Source of the DNA: Roseibium aggregatum IAM 12614 | GTDB lineage: Bacteria; Pseudomonadota; Alphaproteobacteria; Rhizobiales; Stappiaceae | Direction of reading: 5' to 3' | Assembly (NCBI RefSeq): GCF_000168975.1 | Contig: NZ_AAUW01000001.1 | Location: 310,001-374,000 of the forward strand | Length of the DNA stretch: 64,000 nt | Shown: piece after piece, positions 15,452 through 23,507 of the stretch | Position numbering within the stretch: position 1 is the stretch's first letter | Layout: every line of letters starts with the position of its first letter | Translations under genes and position numbers: made by a program | The notes under the pieces: generated by a model | The model's database searches: none | What the model was told of the DNA's origin: nothing | The model's input: only the letters and a program-made list of their open reading frames with translations

Positions 15452-16918
15452 ATGACCCACAAAACTGGTACGGCACTCGATCATTTCGTCGATGATCTGA
15501 AAGCCCCGGATCTGATCTCCCGCCTGCGGGCGGGATTGATCGGCGAGGGGACATCCATTTCCGGCCCGTTCGGTGAACGGGAGCTCATCTATGCCGACTA
15601 CGTTGCCTCCGGACGGGCCCTGCGCCAGATCGAGGAATTCGTTCTGGAAGAAATCCTGCCGGTCTACGCGAACAGCCACACGGAAGCGTCCTACTGCGGC
15701 AGTGCCATGACGCGGATGCGCGAGGCGGCACGGTCTGAAATCGCACGCATCTGCGGGGCTGATGAGGGGTATGCGACGGTCTTCTGCGGCTCTGGCGCAA
15801 CCGCGGGGCTCAACAGGCTGGTACATCTTCTTGGCGTTTCCGCTGCTGCTGAGCGCGGTGAGGAGCCGCTCGTCGTCATCGGACCCTATGAGCATCACTC
15901 CGACATTCTTCCCTGGCGGGAAAGCGGAGCCGAGGTCGTTGAGGTAGACGAAGCGGCGACGGGAGGTCCCGATCTTGCCGAATTGGAAGAGGTGCTGCGC
16001 GCCGCGGGCCCCGGCCGATTGATCGTCGGTGCGTTCTCGATGATGTCCAACGTCACCGGCATCGTCACCGACGACGAAGCGGTCACGCGTCTCTTGAAGC
16101 GCTACGGCGCTCTCAGCGTCTGGGACTGCGCCGGCTCGGGTCCTTATCTGCCGATCGACATGAAAGCCGGGACGGATGTCCAGAAGGACGCCGTCGTCGT
16201 CTCGCCGCACAAGTTCATCGGCGGGCCTGCTGCCTCCGGTGTCATGATCGTGCGCAAGGCGGCGGTCAGCAAGGCGACCCCGGTCTTTCCGGGGGGCGGT
16301 ACCGTTCGTTTCGTCTCGCCCTGGGCTCATGACTACTCCGGCAACCTTTCCGCCCGTGAGGAAGCTGGAACGCCGAACGTCATTGGCGACATCCGTGCGG
16401 CCCTGGTCTTTCTGGTCAAGGAAGCCATCGGGCAAAGGTTGATGGACGAGCGGAATGCCGCCTGGCGGGCCAGGGCGCTGGCCGTCTGGCGCGACAATCC
16501 GGCAATTGAAATTCTCGGCAATGACAACGCCCGTCACGTGCTGCCGGTGTTCTCGTTCCGGGTGCGGGATCTGGAACGCGGCGGTTATGTCCACCAGCAG
16601 CTTGTCACCCGTATGCTCTCGGACCTTTATGGCATCCAGGCCCGCGGCGGTTGCGCCTGCGCGGGGCCTTACGCCCACCGGCTGCTTGATATCGGCCCGG
16701 AACAGTCCGAAGCGCTGCGTTCCGGCATTCTTTCCGGTGAAGAACTGAAGAAACCCGGCTGGACACGGCTCAATTTTTCGGTGCTCATGACAGTAGACAA
16801 GGCGGACAGGATCATTGCCGCTGTCGAAGATCTGGCGCTGCATCCCTATCCGGCCGCGGACTATTACGCGTGCGACCAAGCCACGGCCCGGTTCAAGGCG
16901 ATGCAAGACGCCGCTTGA
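15452..16918 (+). CDS. Class V aminotransferase-fold PLP enzyme (cysteine desulfurase/EgtE-like)
   Basis: PLP-dependent enzyme of 488 residues, longer than the usual 380-420. The PLP lysine is Lys254 in SPHKFIGGP, with Asp225 in WDCAGSGPY and the VYANSHTEAS segment at residues 71-80. FCGSGATAGLNRL is the substrate/PLP-phosphate loop. GCACAGPY near residue 410 resembles the desulfurase Cys loop. Two ATGs occur in tandem at 15449 and 15452; GGAG at 15442-15445 fits the second better. It is followed 16 nt later by a class II amidotransferase gene. The reaction is unknown; desulfurase, C-S lyase or aminotransferase are all possible. Confidence 0.78.
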   Translation: MTHKTGTALDHFVDDLKAPDLISRLRAGLIGEGTSISGPFGERELIYADYVASGRALRQIEEFVLEEILPVYANSHTEASYCGSAMTRMREAARSEIARICGADEGYATVFCGSGATAGLNRLVHLLGVSAAAERGEEPLVVIGPYEHHSDILPWRESGAEVVEVDEAATGGPDLAELEEVLRAAGPGRLIVGAFSMMSNVTGIVTDDEAVTRLLKRYGALSVWDCAGSGPYLPIDMKAGTDVQKDAVVVSPHKFIGGPAASGVMIVRKAAVSKATPVFPGGGTVRFVSPWAHDYSGNLSAREEAGTPNVIGDIRAALVFLVKEAIGQRLMDERNAAWRARALAVWRDNPAIEILGNDNARHVLPVFSFRVRDLERGGYVHQQLVTRMLSDLYGIQARGGCACAGPYAHRLLDIGPEQSEALRSGILSGEELKKPGWTRLNFSVLMTVDKADRIIAAVEDLALHPYPAADYYACDQATARFKAMQDAA

Positions 16919-16934
16919 AGGACACCAAGTCGAC

Positions 16935-17723
16935 ATGTGCCGCTGGGCTGCCTGGAGCGGAGCTCCGAAGTATCTGGAAGAAGTCATCTGCGATCCGGCG
17001 CATTCGCTGATCGACCAGAGCCGTAACGCACTTTCCTGCAAGACATCCGTCAATGCCGACGGGTTCGGCGTCGCCTGGTATGGCGACCGGGAAACGCCCT
17101 GCGTCTACAAGGACGTACGGCCGGCCTGGTCGGATCCGAATCTGTTGCAGATTGCCAAGCACATACGCTCGCGCCACTTCCTGGCGCATGTGCGCGCGTC
17201 TACCGGAACAGCGACCACGCGGGACAACTGCCACCCGTTCACGTTTCAACGCTGGACCTTCATGCACAACGGTCAGGTTGGCGGCTACGACAAGGTGCGC
17301 CGCCGCCTCGACAATATGATCCCGGACGATCTCTACCGCGACCGCATCGGCGGCACCGACAGCGAAAGCCTGTTTCTGGTCGCGCTCGCCTATGGCCTCA
17401 ATCAGCACCCGCGCGCGGCCATGGCCAGAGCGGTGTTCGAGGCTGAAGCTCTTTCGAAATACGCCGGCACGACGCCGCACATGCGTTTTGCCGCTGGCTG
17501 GTCGGATGGCGAAACGCTCTTTGCCGCCCGCTATGCGTCGGACAATCTGGCACCGACGCTCTATTACCGCGTCTATGACGACGGCGTGATGGTGGTGTCA
17601 GAGCCGCTGGACGAAGCACGCGGCTGCTGGATGGAGGTCCCGCAGGGCCAGATGATCGAGGTGAGGGACGGCCAGGTGAAACAGGTCGCCTTCCTGAGCG
17701 AAGAGCAACTCGTCGATGCCTGA
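16935..17723 (+). CDS. Class II glutamine amidotransferase (YafJ/EgtC-like)
   Basis: N-terminal-nucleophile amidohydrolase of 262 residues. The start MCRWAAWSG places Cys2 as nucleophile once Met is removed, which fixes the ATG at 16935 rather than upstream codons. Other GATase II features are NADGFGVAWYG, FLAHVRASTGT, NCHPFTF, FMHNGQVGGYD and GGTDSESLFL. Such domains hydrolyse glutamine or gamma-glutamyl amides. Pairing with a class V PLP enzyme recalls EgtC/EgtE of ergothioneine synthesis, but EgtB and EgtD are not in this window. The genes are only 16 nt apart and surely cotranscribed. Confidence 0.85.
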   Translation: MCRWAAWSGAPKYLEEVICDPAHSLIDQSRNALSCKTSVNADGFGVAWYGDRETPCVYKDVRPAWSDPNLLQIAKHIRSRHFLAHVRASTGTATTRDNCHPFTFQRWTFMHNGQVGGYDKVRRRLDNMIPDDLYRDRIGGTDSESLFLVALAYGLNQHPRAAMARAVFEAEALSKYAGTTPHMRFAAGWSDGETLFAARYASDNLAPTLYYRVYDDGVMVVSEPLDEARGCWMEVPQGQMIEVRDGQVKQVAFLSEEQLVDA

Positions 17724-17724
17724 T

Positions 17725-17749
17725 CTGACCGGATCGAAGGTCCGGTCAG
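17725..17749. terminator. Hairpin between convergent genes
   Basis: CTGACCGGA (17725-17733) pairs perfectly with TCCGGTCAG (17741-17749) just after the amidotransferase stop and opposite the STAS gene end. No T run follows, so termination strength is uncertain. Confidence 0.5.
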
Positions 17750-17791
17750 GCGGAGCTGCGATATTGGACGGGGGCTCTTTGCCGAAAGGCT

Positions 17792-18163
17792 TCAGGCCGG
17801 ACTTTCGACCCAGTGCCAGGCAATGTCGATTTCGTCCCGGTCGAAGTGTTTTTCCTGAATGCCGAGCATCTTTGCGAACGTTGCGTCAATCGCAATAAGG
17901 GCGGCCAGCAACTTGCTGTCCGTCACGATGGCGATTTTGTTGAGATGCTGCATGTTGGCCAGCACCCATCTGATGTCCTCCTTGGCAGCCTCGAAGGATA
18001 CGCCGACATGATCGCCCAGAACGACCAGCACGCTGATCTTGCCCTGTTCCTCGATCAGTTCTTCGGCCTTGGCGATCAGGCTCTTTTCCTGATCGACATC
18101 GACTTTTCCGGAAATTTCGACCCCGAGAACGGCACCCTGGCTGCGGGGCAGGATTGTGTACAT
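17792..18163 (-). CDS. SpoIIAA-like/STAS-SEC14 domain protein
   Basis: A 123-residue single-domain cytoplasmic protein with alternating beta/alpha pattern: AVLGVEISGKVDVDQEKSLI, ISVLVVLGDHVGVSF, IAIVTDSKLLAALIAID and a C-terminal WHWVESP. This matches the SpoIIAA-like family often annotated as STAS/SEC14 domain. The ATG at 18163 has GGAGGAA at good spacing. Function is unknown; family members bind lipids or nucleotides. It lies downstream of the HD-domain gene but is separated by about 140 nt. Confidence 0.75.
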   Translation of the reverse strand: MYTILPRSQGAVLGVEISGKVDVDQEKSLIAKAEELIEEQGKISVLVVLGDHVGVSFEAAKEDIRWVLANMQHLNKIAIVTDSKLLAALIAIDATFAKMLGIQEKHFDRDEIDIAWHWVESPA

Positions 18164-18300
18164 GCTGCTTCCTCCGGCAGTGTGTGACTGGCACATCGGC
18201 AAGCGTAAACCCAATCGCGGCAAATAAGAACCTGCCTGACCGTGCCGGAAGATTGTTCGGTAAGTAACGAGGGTGTCCAAGCCGGAAATGAGGAGGGCGT

Positions 18301-18921
18301 TCAGGCGCTTTCCCGGCCCGCGTCCTCCATCAAGGCCCTTGTCAAACCATCGACCTTGTCCCGGATCTGGCGCGTAAGGGGGCTGCAATCGGTGCGATCA
18401 ACGCCGTAACCCAGGTTGAAAGCGTAAAACGAGGCCTCCTGCCGCGGCATCAGAACGTGCTGAAGCATGGTTTCCAGCTTGTCGAACGCCTTGGCAATTC
18501 GCGCCTCCGCCGTTACTGCCGCAGCATATTCATCCCAAAGGGAAAGCAGCTCTTCAGCGATGTCTGCCGGCAGTGGTTCGCACAGGGTCAGAAAGTCCCG
18601 CCGTTCCCGTTCCTGACGGTTGTCGCCGGGCGTCTGGAGAGGAGCAGGAACATCTCCCGAAATGGCTTCGCCGAGATCATGCACCAGAGCCAGTTTCAGG
18701 AGTTTGAGCAAGTCGATGTCTTTCAGCTCCGGTTCGAAAAGAACAACCATCAAGGCGAGCCGCCAGCTGTGTTCGGCTGTGCTTTCGGGCCGACCGTTGG
18801 CGGTCGTCCCCGAGCGAAGCGTGTCTTTAAGCTGCTCGGCAGATTGCAGAAACTCCAGCAGACCGGTCAGTCTGGCCGATGAGATTTCCGGAAGAACGAG
18901 GGAAGGGGCAGTGTTCGTCAT
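18301..18921 (-). CDS. HD-domain phosphohydrolase (YfbR/HDDC2-like)
   Basis: A 206-residue protein with the HD motif in LALVHDLGEAISGD (about residues 78-91), an upstream STAEHSWRLALM histidine and a downstream AKAFDKLETMLQH aspartate. These are the metal-binding residues of HD-family nucleotidases such as YfbR and HDDC2, which dephosphorylate dNMPs. Length and motif order fit that family. The physiological substrate is inferred. Confidence 0.82.
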   Translation of the reverse strand: MTNTAPSLVLPEISSARLTGLLEFLQSAEQLKDTLRSGTTANGRPESTAEHSWRLALMVVLFEPELKDIDLLKLLKLALVHDLGEAISGDVPAPLQTPGDNRQERERRDFLTLCEPLPADIAEELLSLWDEYAAAVTAEARIAKAFDKLETMLQHVLMPRQEASFYAFNLGYGVDRTDCSPLTRQIRDKVDGLTRALMEDAGRESA

Positions 18922-18994
18922 GGTGCCAGATTAGGACGGGTCACCGGGGCGGGCGATGTTCCGCATAATTTATGCGCCAGCAATACACGCCGGC

Positions 18995-19564
18995 TCACGC
19001 GCCTGGCAGCTCCTCCCGGACAAGGCGGGCAAACCGCCCGTCCGACAGCGGCAGGCGCGAAATCCGGATGGTGCTTTCCGGAATGGTCATTTCCGGAAAG
19101 TCGACATGTTCCGTCCTGTAGACAATGTCCGGGGCATCCGGCTCGAACCAGCCATAGTCAGCCAGCCGGTGCTCGGTTGCCCTTATGCCTTCGGACGCAA
19201 AGCGCCACAGGGGACGGTTGAGAAACTCGCTCACCGGGGCGCGCCATTCACAGGCGCGCGGGGCGGACATGGCCAGCAGCCTGTGTGTCAGGTCGCAGAC
19301 CAGATGCACGGGAACAGCGGATCGGGACACGAGATCGAGTAGGGCATTGTCGGCAGCACTCTGCGGACGGGCACGGAGCAAGCGGGTGATTTTCGCCCGG
19401 TCGTTGTTGTCTGGCCGGGCCTTGCCGCTCTCCCAGCGCGAAATCCGCGTCTGCGAAACGCCGAGCTCAAGCGCCAGGGCTTCCTGTTTAACCCGGTTCA
19501 GCACGCGCCAGCGCCGGAGTGACGGGCCAAGACTGCTTTCAAGAACGGCGGTTTCTGTTCGCAT
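18995..19564 (-). CDS. XRE-family HTH regulator
   Basis: About 189 residues. The N-terminal HTH reads RRWRVLNRVKQEALALELGVSQTRISRWESGKARPD, a clear XRE/Cro-C1 domain at about residues 10-55. The C-terminal 110 residues (VPVHLVCDLTHRLLAMS, WRFASEGIRATEHRL, DIVYRTEHVDFPEM) are unassigned and may sense a ligand. I placed the start at the ATG at 19564; an ATG at 19591 is also in frame and neither has a strong ribosome-binding site. No obvious target beyond its neighbours is visible. Confidence 0.78.
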   Translation of the reverse strand: MRTETAVLESSLGPSLRRWRVLNRVKQEALALELGVSQTRISRWESGKARPDNNDRAKITRLLRARPQSAADNALLDLVSRSAVPVHLVCDLTHRLLAMSAPRACEWRAPVSEFLNRPLWRFASEGIRATEHRLADYGWFEPDAPDIVYRTEHVDFPEMTIPESTIRISRLPLSDGRFARLVREELPGA

Positions 19565-19651
19565 GCGACGAGTGTAACGTGTCCTTGGCATTTTGGGCAG
19601 CAGGAAACGGCGGCACGGCCACTTGCGGCCGCGCCTCTTTAAAAGTCAGGC

Positions 19652-20278
19652 TTAGCGGTATTTCTCGATGAATTCGTCGATGGACAACTTGCGAAAGTCC
19701 GGAAGCCGTTGCTTCAGCTCGTCATGGTTCCAGTCCCACCAGGAAATATCGATCAGGGCCTGTTCCTGTTGTTTTGTGAAACGCCGTTTGATTTCTTTGG
19801 CGGCCACTCCACCCACAACGGTATAGGGCGCAACATCCTTGGAAACGACGGCCCCGGCAGCGACAATCGCCCCCGTGCCGATGGAAACGCCGGCAAGCAC
19901 CGTCGCATTGTGGCCGATCCAAACGTCGTGGCCGATGGTCACCCAATCGTCCTTGCGCCACTGGAAGAAGTCCGTGTCGTCGTCGCCAAGGTCATAGGCA
20001 GCCGCGCGATAGGTGAAATGGTGCTGGGAGGCGCGCCAGGTTGCGTGGTTGCCCGGGTTAATGCGCACGCGCCGGGCGATGGAGCAGAACTTGCCGATGG
20101 TCGACCAGACGACATCGCCTTCCTGCACGATATAGGAATAGTCCCCCATGTTGCTTTCGCGCATTTCCGTGCGTGCACCGACCTCGGTCCAGATACCAAG
20201 ATCACAGTTCAACACCCTGGCATCCGGATGAATGTTCGGGGCTTCGCTCAAGGCGGGCTTCTGGGTCGGCGCGGACAT
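19652..20278 (-). CDS. Phosphonate-associated hexapeptide acetyltransferase (Phn LbH family)
   Basis: Left-handed beta-helix acyltransferase, 208 residues. Hexapeptide turns are clear in IHPDARVLNCDLGIWTEVG, TIGKFCSIARRVRINPG, VTIGHDVWIGHNATVLAGVSIGTGAIVAAGAVVSKDV and YTVVGGVAAKEIKRRF. The length, NPGNHATWRASQHHF segment and C-terminal WWDW match the phosphonate-metabolism transferase family. It diverges from phnCDEE and carries its own upstream Pho box. The family may acetylate an intermediate or substrate of phosphonate catabolism; the exact acceptor is unknown. Confidence 0.85.
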   Translation of the reverse strand: MSAPTQKPALSEAPNIHPDARVLNCDLGIWTEVGARTEMRESNMGDYSYIVQEGDVVWSTIGKFCSIARRVRINPGNHATWRASQHHFTYRAAAYDLGDDDTDFFQWRKDDWVTIGHDVWIGHNATVLAGVSIGTGAIVAAGAVVSKDVAPYTVVGGVAAKEIKRRFTKQQEQALIDISWWDWNHDELKQRLPDFRKLSIDEFIEKYR

Positions 20279-20343
20279 TTGGTCTCCATCGATAGTGGTA
20301 GGGACAGCAGAGCCGCCTTTTAGCCGTGCCAGTGTCGTCCGTC

Positions 20344-20372
20344 ATGACGCTTTGATGACGTTGAGGTGACTT
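20344..20372 (-). promoter_or_regulatory. Pho box (PhoB operator), triple half-site, facing the acetyltransferase gene
   Basis: On the plus strand ATGACGC (20344), ATGACGT (20355) and GTGACTT (20366) repeat every 11 bp with 4-bp spacers. Read on the minus strand these are AAGTCAC, ACGTCAT and GCGTCAT, close to the 7-4-7 PhoB consensus CTGTCAT-N4-CTGTCAT. The array lies about 66 bp upstream of the acetyltransferase start. Confidence 0.75.
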
Positions 20373-20561
20373 CCTTGTCTTTTTTCACACGCGTCTCCCC
20401 AAGCGAAAATGACCGCGGGCAGGTGGATGCTGTCATTTTGAGCACGGATTTCTGAGCTGATTTTAGCCAGGCAAATGGAATGACGATTGCTCCCGGAAAG
20501 TGCTGAGAGACTTGCGGAATCCCTGGCTCGGACAGTCGATTAGTCTATGGCCAGGGCGGGG

Positions 20562-20623
20562 ATGTCATTGATTTGTCATAAAATTTTAGGCTTCCCGTCA
20601 AAGGAGTGTCATTTTTCTGTAAT
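20562..20623 (+). promoter_or_regulatory. Double Pho box upstream of phnC
   Basis: Two 7-4-7 boxes: ATGTCAT-TGAT-TTGTCAT (20562-20579) and GTGTCAT-TTTT-CTGTAAT (20606-20623). Their start positions differ by 44 bp, exactly four 11-bp repeats, and a degraded half-site CCGTCAA at 20595 falls on the same 11-bp register. All half-sites would lie on one DNA face. phnC starts 54 bp downstream. Confidence 0.85.
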
Positions 20624-20677
20624 CGTCCGGTGGCTCTTGTCGCGCAGCACAAAGAACACAACGGACAGGGCTGACGC

Positions 20678-21511
20678 GTGATTCAATTTCAGGAAGTCAC
20701 CAAGACCTTCGGGTCTCGGACCGCGGTCAACAAAGTAACTTTTAATATCGAAAAACCGCAGATGGTCGGGATCATCGGCCGGTCCGGTGCCGGCAAGTCC
20801 ACGCTGCTGCGCATGATCAACCGGCTGACGCCTGCAAGCTCCGGGCAGATCCTGTTCGAGGGCCGGGACATTCTCGGTCTGAAGGGCGGTATGATGCGCC
20901 GCTGGCAGCGCGATTGCGCCATGGTGTTCCAGCAGTTCAACCTGGTTCCGCGTCTGGATGTGGTGACCAACGTTATGCTGGGCCGTCTCAACGGTCACGG
21001 CACCTTGAAAAGCCTCTTCAACATCTTCAGCCAGGAAGACGTCAATTCCGCGCTCGCTGCGCTCGACAGGCTGGGCATTGCCCAGGAAGCCACCAAACGG
21101 GCCGAGGAACTGTCCGGCGGTCAGCAGCAGCGCGTTGCCATTGCCCGCGCCCTGATGCAGGACCCGCACATGATCCTTGCGGACGAGCCGATTGCCTCGC
21201 TTGATCCGATGAATGCCAAGATCGTCATGGATGCGCTGCGCGAAATTCATGAGCGCGACAACAAGATCGTCATCTGCAATCTGCACACGCTCGACACCGC
21301 ACGGACCTATTGCGACCGGGTGATTGGCATGCGCGACGGTTTCCTCGTGTTCGACGGGGCTCCGGAAGCGCTGACCACGGCTGTCGCACGCGAAATCTAC
21401 GGTGCCGATGAAAGCTTTAACGAGGCGGCGACGTCCACCGCCATCGATGCCGGCCAGTCCGGTTCCAGAGAATCCGCCGGTGCGATGACCCCGGCGGCAG
21501 CAGCGGTCTGA
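20678..21511 (+). CDS. phnC: Phosphonate ABC transporter ATPase PhnC
   Basis: A 277-residue ATPase with Walker [10 protein letters not shown] (about residues 32-40), Q-loop [13 protein letters not shown], signature LSGGQQQR and Walker [13 protein letters not shown]. The VFQQFNLV and NVMLGRL segments match PhnC. It starts with GTG at 20678, the first codon that gives the [11 protein letters not shown] beginning. It drives import of phosphonates with PhnD and two PhnE permeases encoded downstream. A short Ala/Ser-rich C-terminal extension (from about residue 250) is unusual but probably harmless. Confidence 0.95.
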   Translation: MIQFQEVTKTFGSRTAVNKVTFNIEKPQMVGIIGRSGAGKSTLLRMINRLTPASSGQILFEGRDILGLKGGMMRRWQRDCAMVFQQFNLVPRLDVVTNVMLGRLNGHGTLKSLFNIFSQEDVNSALAALDRLGIAQEATKRAEELSGGQQQRVAIARALMQDPHMILADEPIASLDPMNAKIVMDALREIHERDNKIVICNLHTLDTARTYCDRVIGMRDGFLVFDGAPEALTTAVAREIYGADESFNEAATSTAIDAGQSGSRESAGAMTPAAAAV

Positions 21512-21569
21512 CCCGCCTGCGCACCCGCTTAACGTCATCAATATTGAGAACTCTCGGGGAGTGTCCCAA

Positions 21570-22484
21570 ATGAAACTCGTTGCTAAAGTTGCTGCGCTTG
21601 CTGCCGTCAGCATGATCGCCCTGAACGCTTCTGTTGCCGGTGCAGCGGAAATCACGGAATTCCGTATCGGCCTGCTCGGCGGCGAAAACGCTTCCGACCG
21701 TCTGCGTGCCAACGAATGCCTGCGCGAAAAGACCGAGGAACTGCTCGGCGTTCCCACAAAGCTGTTCGCTCCGGCTGACTATAACGGCGTTATCGAAGGC
21801 CTGCTGGGCGGTAACCTCGACATGGCGTGGCTCGGCGCTTCCGGCTATGCAAAAGTCTTCCTGACCGACCCGGAAGCCGTTGAGCCGGTTCTGGTCAAGG
21901 TCAACAACGATGGCAGCTACGGCTACTATTCCATCGGCTTTGCCCGCGTCGACAGCGAGATCAATTCCCTTGAAGACATGAAGGGCAAGACCTTCGGCTT
22001 CGGTGATCCGAACTCCACGTCCGGCTACCTGATCCCGTCCATCGAAATCCCGAAACTCGGTTACTCCATGAAGCCGGGCGAGTATTTCTCCGACGTCGTC
22101 TTCACCGGCGGTCACGAGCAGACCATCGTTGCCGTGTTCAACGGCGACATCGCTGCCGGTGTGACCTGGGCTGACGGTCTCGGCGAATGGGAAGACGGCT
22201 ACAACTCCGGTGCGCTGCGCAAGGCAACCGACGCCGGTCTGGTCGACATGACAGAGATCAAGGAAATCTGGCGTTCGCCGGTGATCCCGGAAGGCCCGGT
22301 TGTTCTGTCCAAGGAGCTGCCGGACGACGTCAAGGCGAAGATGACCGAACTGATGGCCAACCTCGTCAAGGAAGACCAGGAATGCGCCTATGGTGTCATG
22401 GCCGGTGAAGCACGCGGCTTCGAGCCGATCACCCATGAAGCTTACGAGTCGATCGTCGCTGCCCGCAAGGCAAAGAGCGAATAA
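21570..22484 (+). CDS. phnD: Phosphonate-binding protein PhnD
   Basis: Periplasmic receptor of 304 residues with signal peptide MKLVAKVAALAAVSMIALNASVAGA. Family features include TEFRIGLLGGENASDRLRANE, DYNGVIEGLLGGNLDMAWLGASGYAK, GFGDPNSTSGYLIP and a ligand-pocket SPVIPEGPVVL. The ATG at 21570 follows GGGGAG at good spacing; an in-frame GTG at 21561 overlaps that site and is less likely. The protein binds alkyl- or aminoalkylphosphonates in this family; the exact ligand is not visible. A strong hairpin follows the gene. Confidence 0.94.
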   Translation: MKLVAKVAALAAVSMIALNASVAGAAEITEFRIGLLGGENASDRLRANECLREKTEELLGVPTKLFAPADYNGVIEGLLGGNLDMAWLGASGYAKVFLTDPEAVEPVLVKVNNDGSYGYYSIGFARVDSEINSLEDMKGKTFGFGDPNSTSGYLIPSIEIPKLGYSMKPGEYFSDVVFTGGHEQTIVAVFNGDIAAGVTWADGLGEWEDGYNSGALRKATDAGLVDMTEIKEIWRSPVIPEGPVVLSKELPDDVKAKMTELMANLVKEDQECAYGVMAGEARGFEPITHEAYESIVAARKAKSE

Positions 22485-22503
22485 TCGCCGACTTCGAACT
22501 CTG

Positions 22504-22526
22504 CGCGGGCCGGTTTCCGGCCCGCG
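22504..22526 (+). terminator. Strong intercistronic hairpin after phnD
   Basis: CGCGGGCCGG (22504-22513), loop TTT, CCGGCCCGCG (22517-22526): a perfect 10-bp stem. There is no T run. Such hairpins after binding-protein genes usually protect the 3' end of the upstream mRNA and give the binding protein in excess over permeases. Confidence 0.7.
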
Positions 22527-22647
22527 TTCTGTCCTGAGGACCGGTAACGGGCCTCAACACCGCCCGAAGGGCCTGGGCTCGGCAGGGTTTAGCCTGCACC
22601 GCCACCCCGCTCCGGTTGAAGCGAGCATCAAGTAAAGGTTCCAAACA

Positions 22648-23496
22648 ATGGCTGTTGCCGCACTCGAGCAGGAAATCCTGTCCATGCGCAAACGCCGCCA
22701 GCTCTATTCTTTGATAGGGCTGTTGCTGGTCGTCGCGGTTCTGGTCTCCGGATATTCGAAATCCAATGCGATGAATTCCGGCGGATTCATTCAGGGCCTG
22801 TCCAAGTTCTTCGACTATCCGGGCGAAATCGTCGTTGAAGCCTTTGACGCCGGCCCGGCCTTTTTCTCGCTGATACTGCAGTTCGTTCCGGCCATGCTGG
22901 AAACCTTGAACATTGCCGCGGTTGCGACCCTTCTCGGCGGCGCGATGGCAGTGGTGCTGGCCATGGCCTCAACGCGCAATGTCGATAGCTGGGGACCGCT
23001 GATCCCGGTCGTGCGCCGCATCATGGACATCACGCGCGCCTTTCCCGAGCTGATCATTGCCCTGTTCCTAATCTTCGTGCTCGGCTCCAGTCCGGTGCCG
23101 GCCATGATCGCGGTTGCCTTTCACACTGCCGGTGCGCTTGGCAAACTCTTTTCCGAAGTGAACGACAACATCGACCGAAAGCCCATCGAGGGCCTGTCGG
23201 CCTGCGGGGCCAGTTGGCTGCAGCGCATCCGCTTTGCGGTGCTGCCCCAGGTCGCCCCGAACTATCTCAGCTATTTCCTGCTGCGACTGGAGATCAACGT
23301 GCGGGCTTCGGCCATTCTCGGCTTCGTCGGCGCCGGGGGTATCGGCCAGGAGCTGCGCCGCACCATCGGCTGGGGCAAGGGCGCGGGCGACGAAACCGCC
23401 GCGATCTTTGTCCTTCTGTTCATAACCATCATGGCCATCGACCAGCTTTCGTCCTATCTGCGCGGCAAGCTGGTCGGCACCGGCCGGGCGCATTGA
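22648..23496 (+). CDS. phnE: Phosphonate ABC transporter permease PhnE (first copy)
   Basis: A 282-residue inner-membrane permease. Membrane segments include LIGLLLVVAVLVSGYS near the N-terminus, LNIAAVATLLGGAMAVVLAMAST and IFVLLFITIMAIDQLSSYL. The binding-protein-dependent transport signature is GKLFSEVNDNIDRKPIEGLSACGASWLQRIRFAVLPQ. It ends 11 nt before the second phnE. The two probably form a heterodimer. Confidence 0.94.
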   Translation: MAVAALEQEILSMRKRRQLYSLIGLLLVVAVLVSGYSKSNAMNSGGFIQGLSKFFDYPGEIVVEAFDAGPAFFSLILQFVPAMLETLNIAAVATLLGGAMAVVLAMASTRNVDSWGPLIPVVRRIMDITRAFPELIIALFLIFVLGSSPVPAMIAVAFHTAGALGKLFSEVNDNIDRKPIEGLSACGASWLQRIRFAVLPQVAPNYLSYFLLRLEINVRASAILGFVGAGGIGQELRRTIGWGKGAGDETAAIFVLLFITIMAIDQLSSYLRGKLVGTGRAH

Positions 23497-23507
23497 GGGG
23501 ATTTCTC

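Larger units (their letters stand above)
20279..20677. promoter_or_regulatory. 399-bp divergent phosphonate control region
   Basis: The region between the acetyltransferase start and the phnC start contains two Pho-box arrays pointing outward (described separately). Between them (about 20373-20561) I see no further gene, and only the near-repeat CCAGGC/CCAGGG motifs. The arrangement predicts phosphate-starvation induction of both transcription units. Confidence 0.7.
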
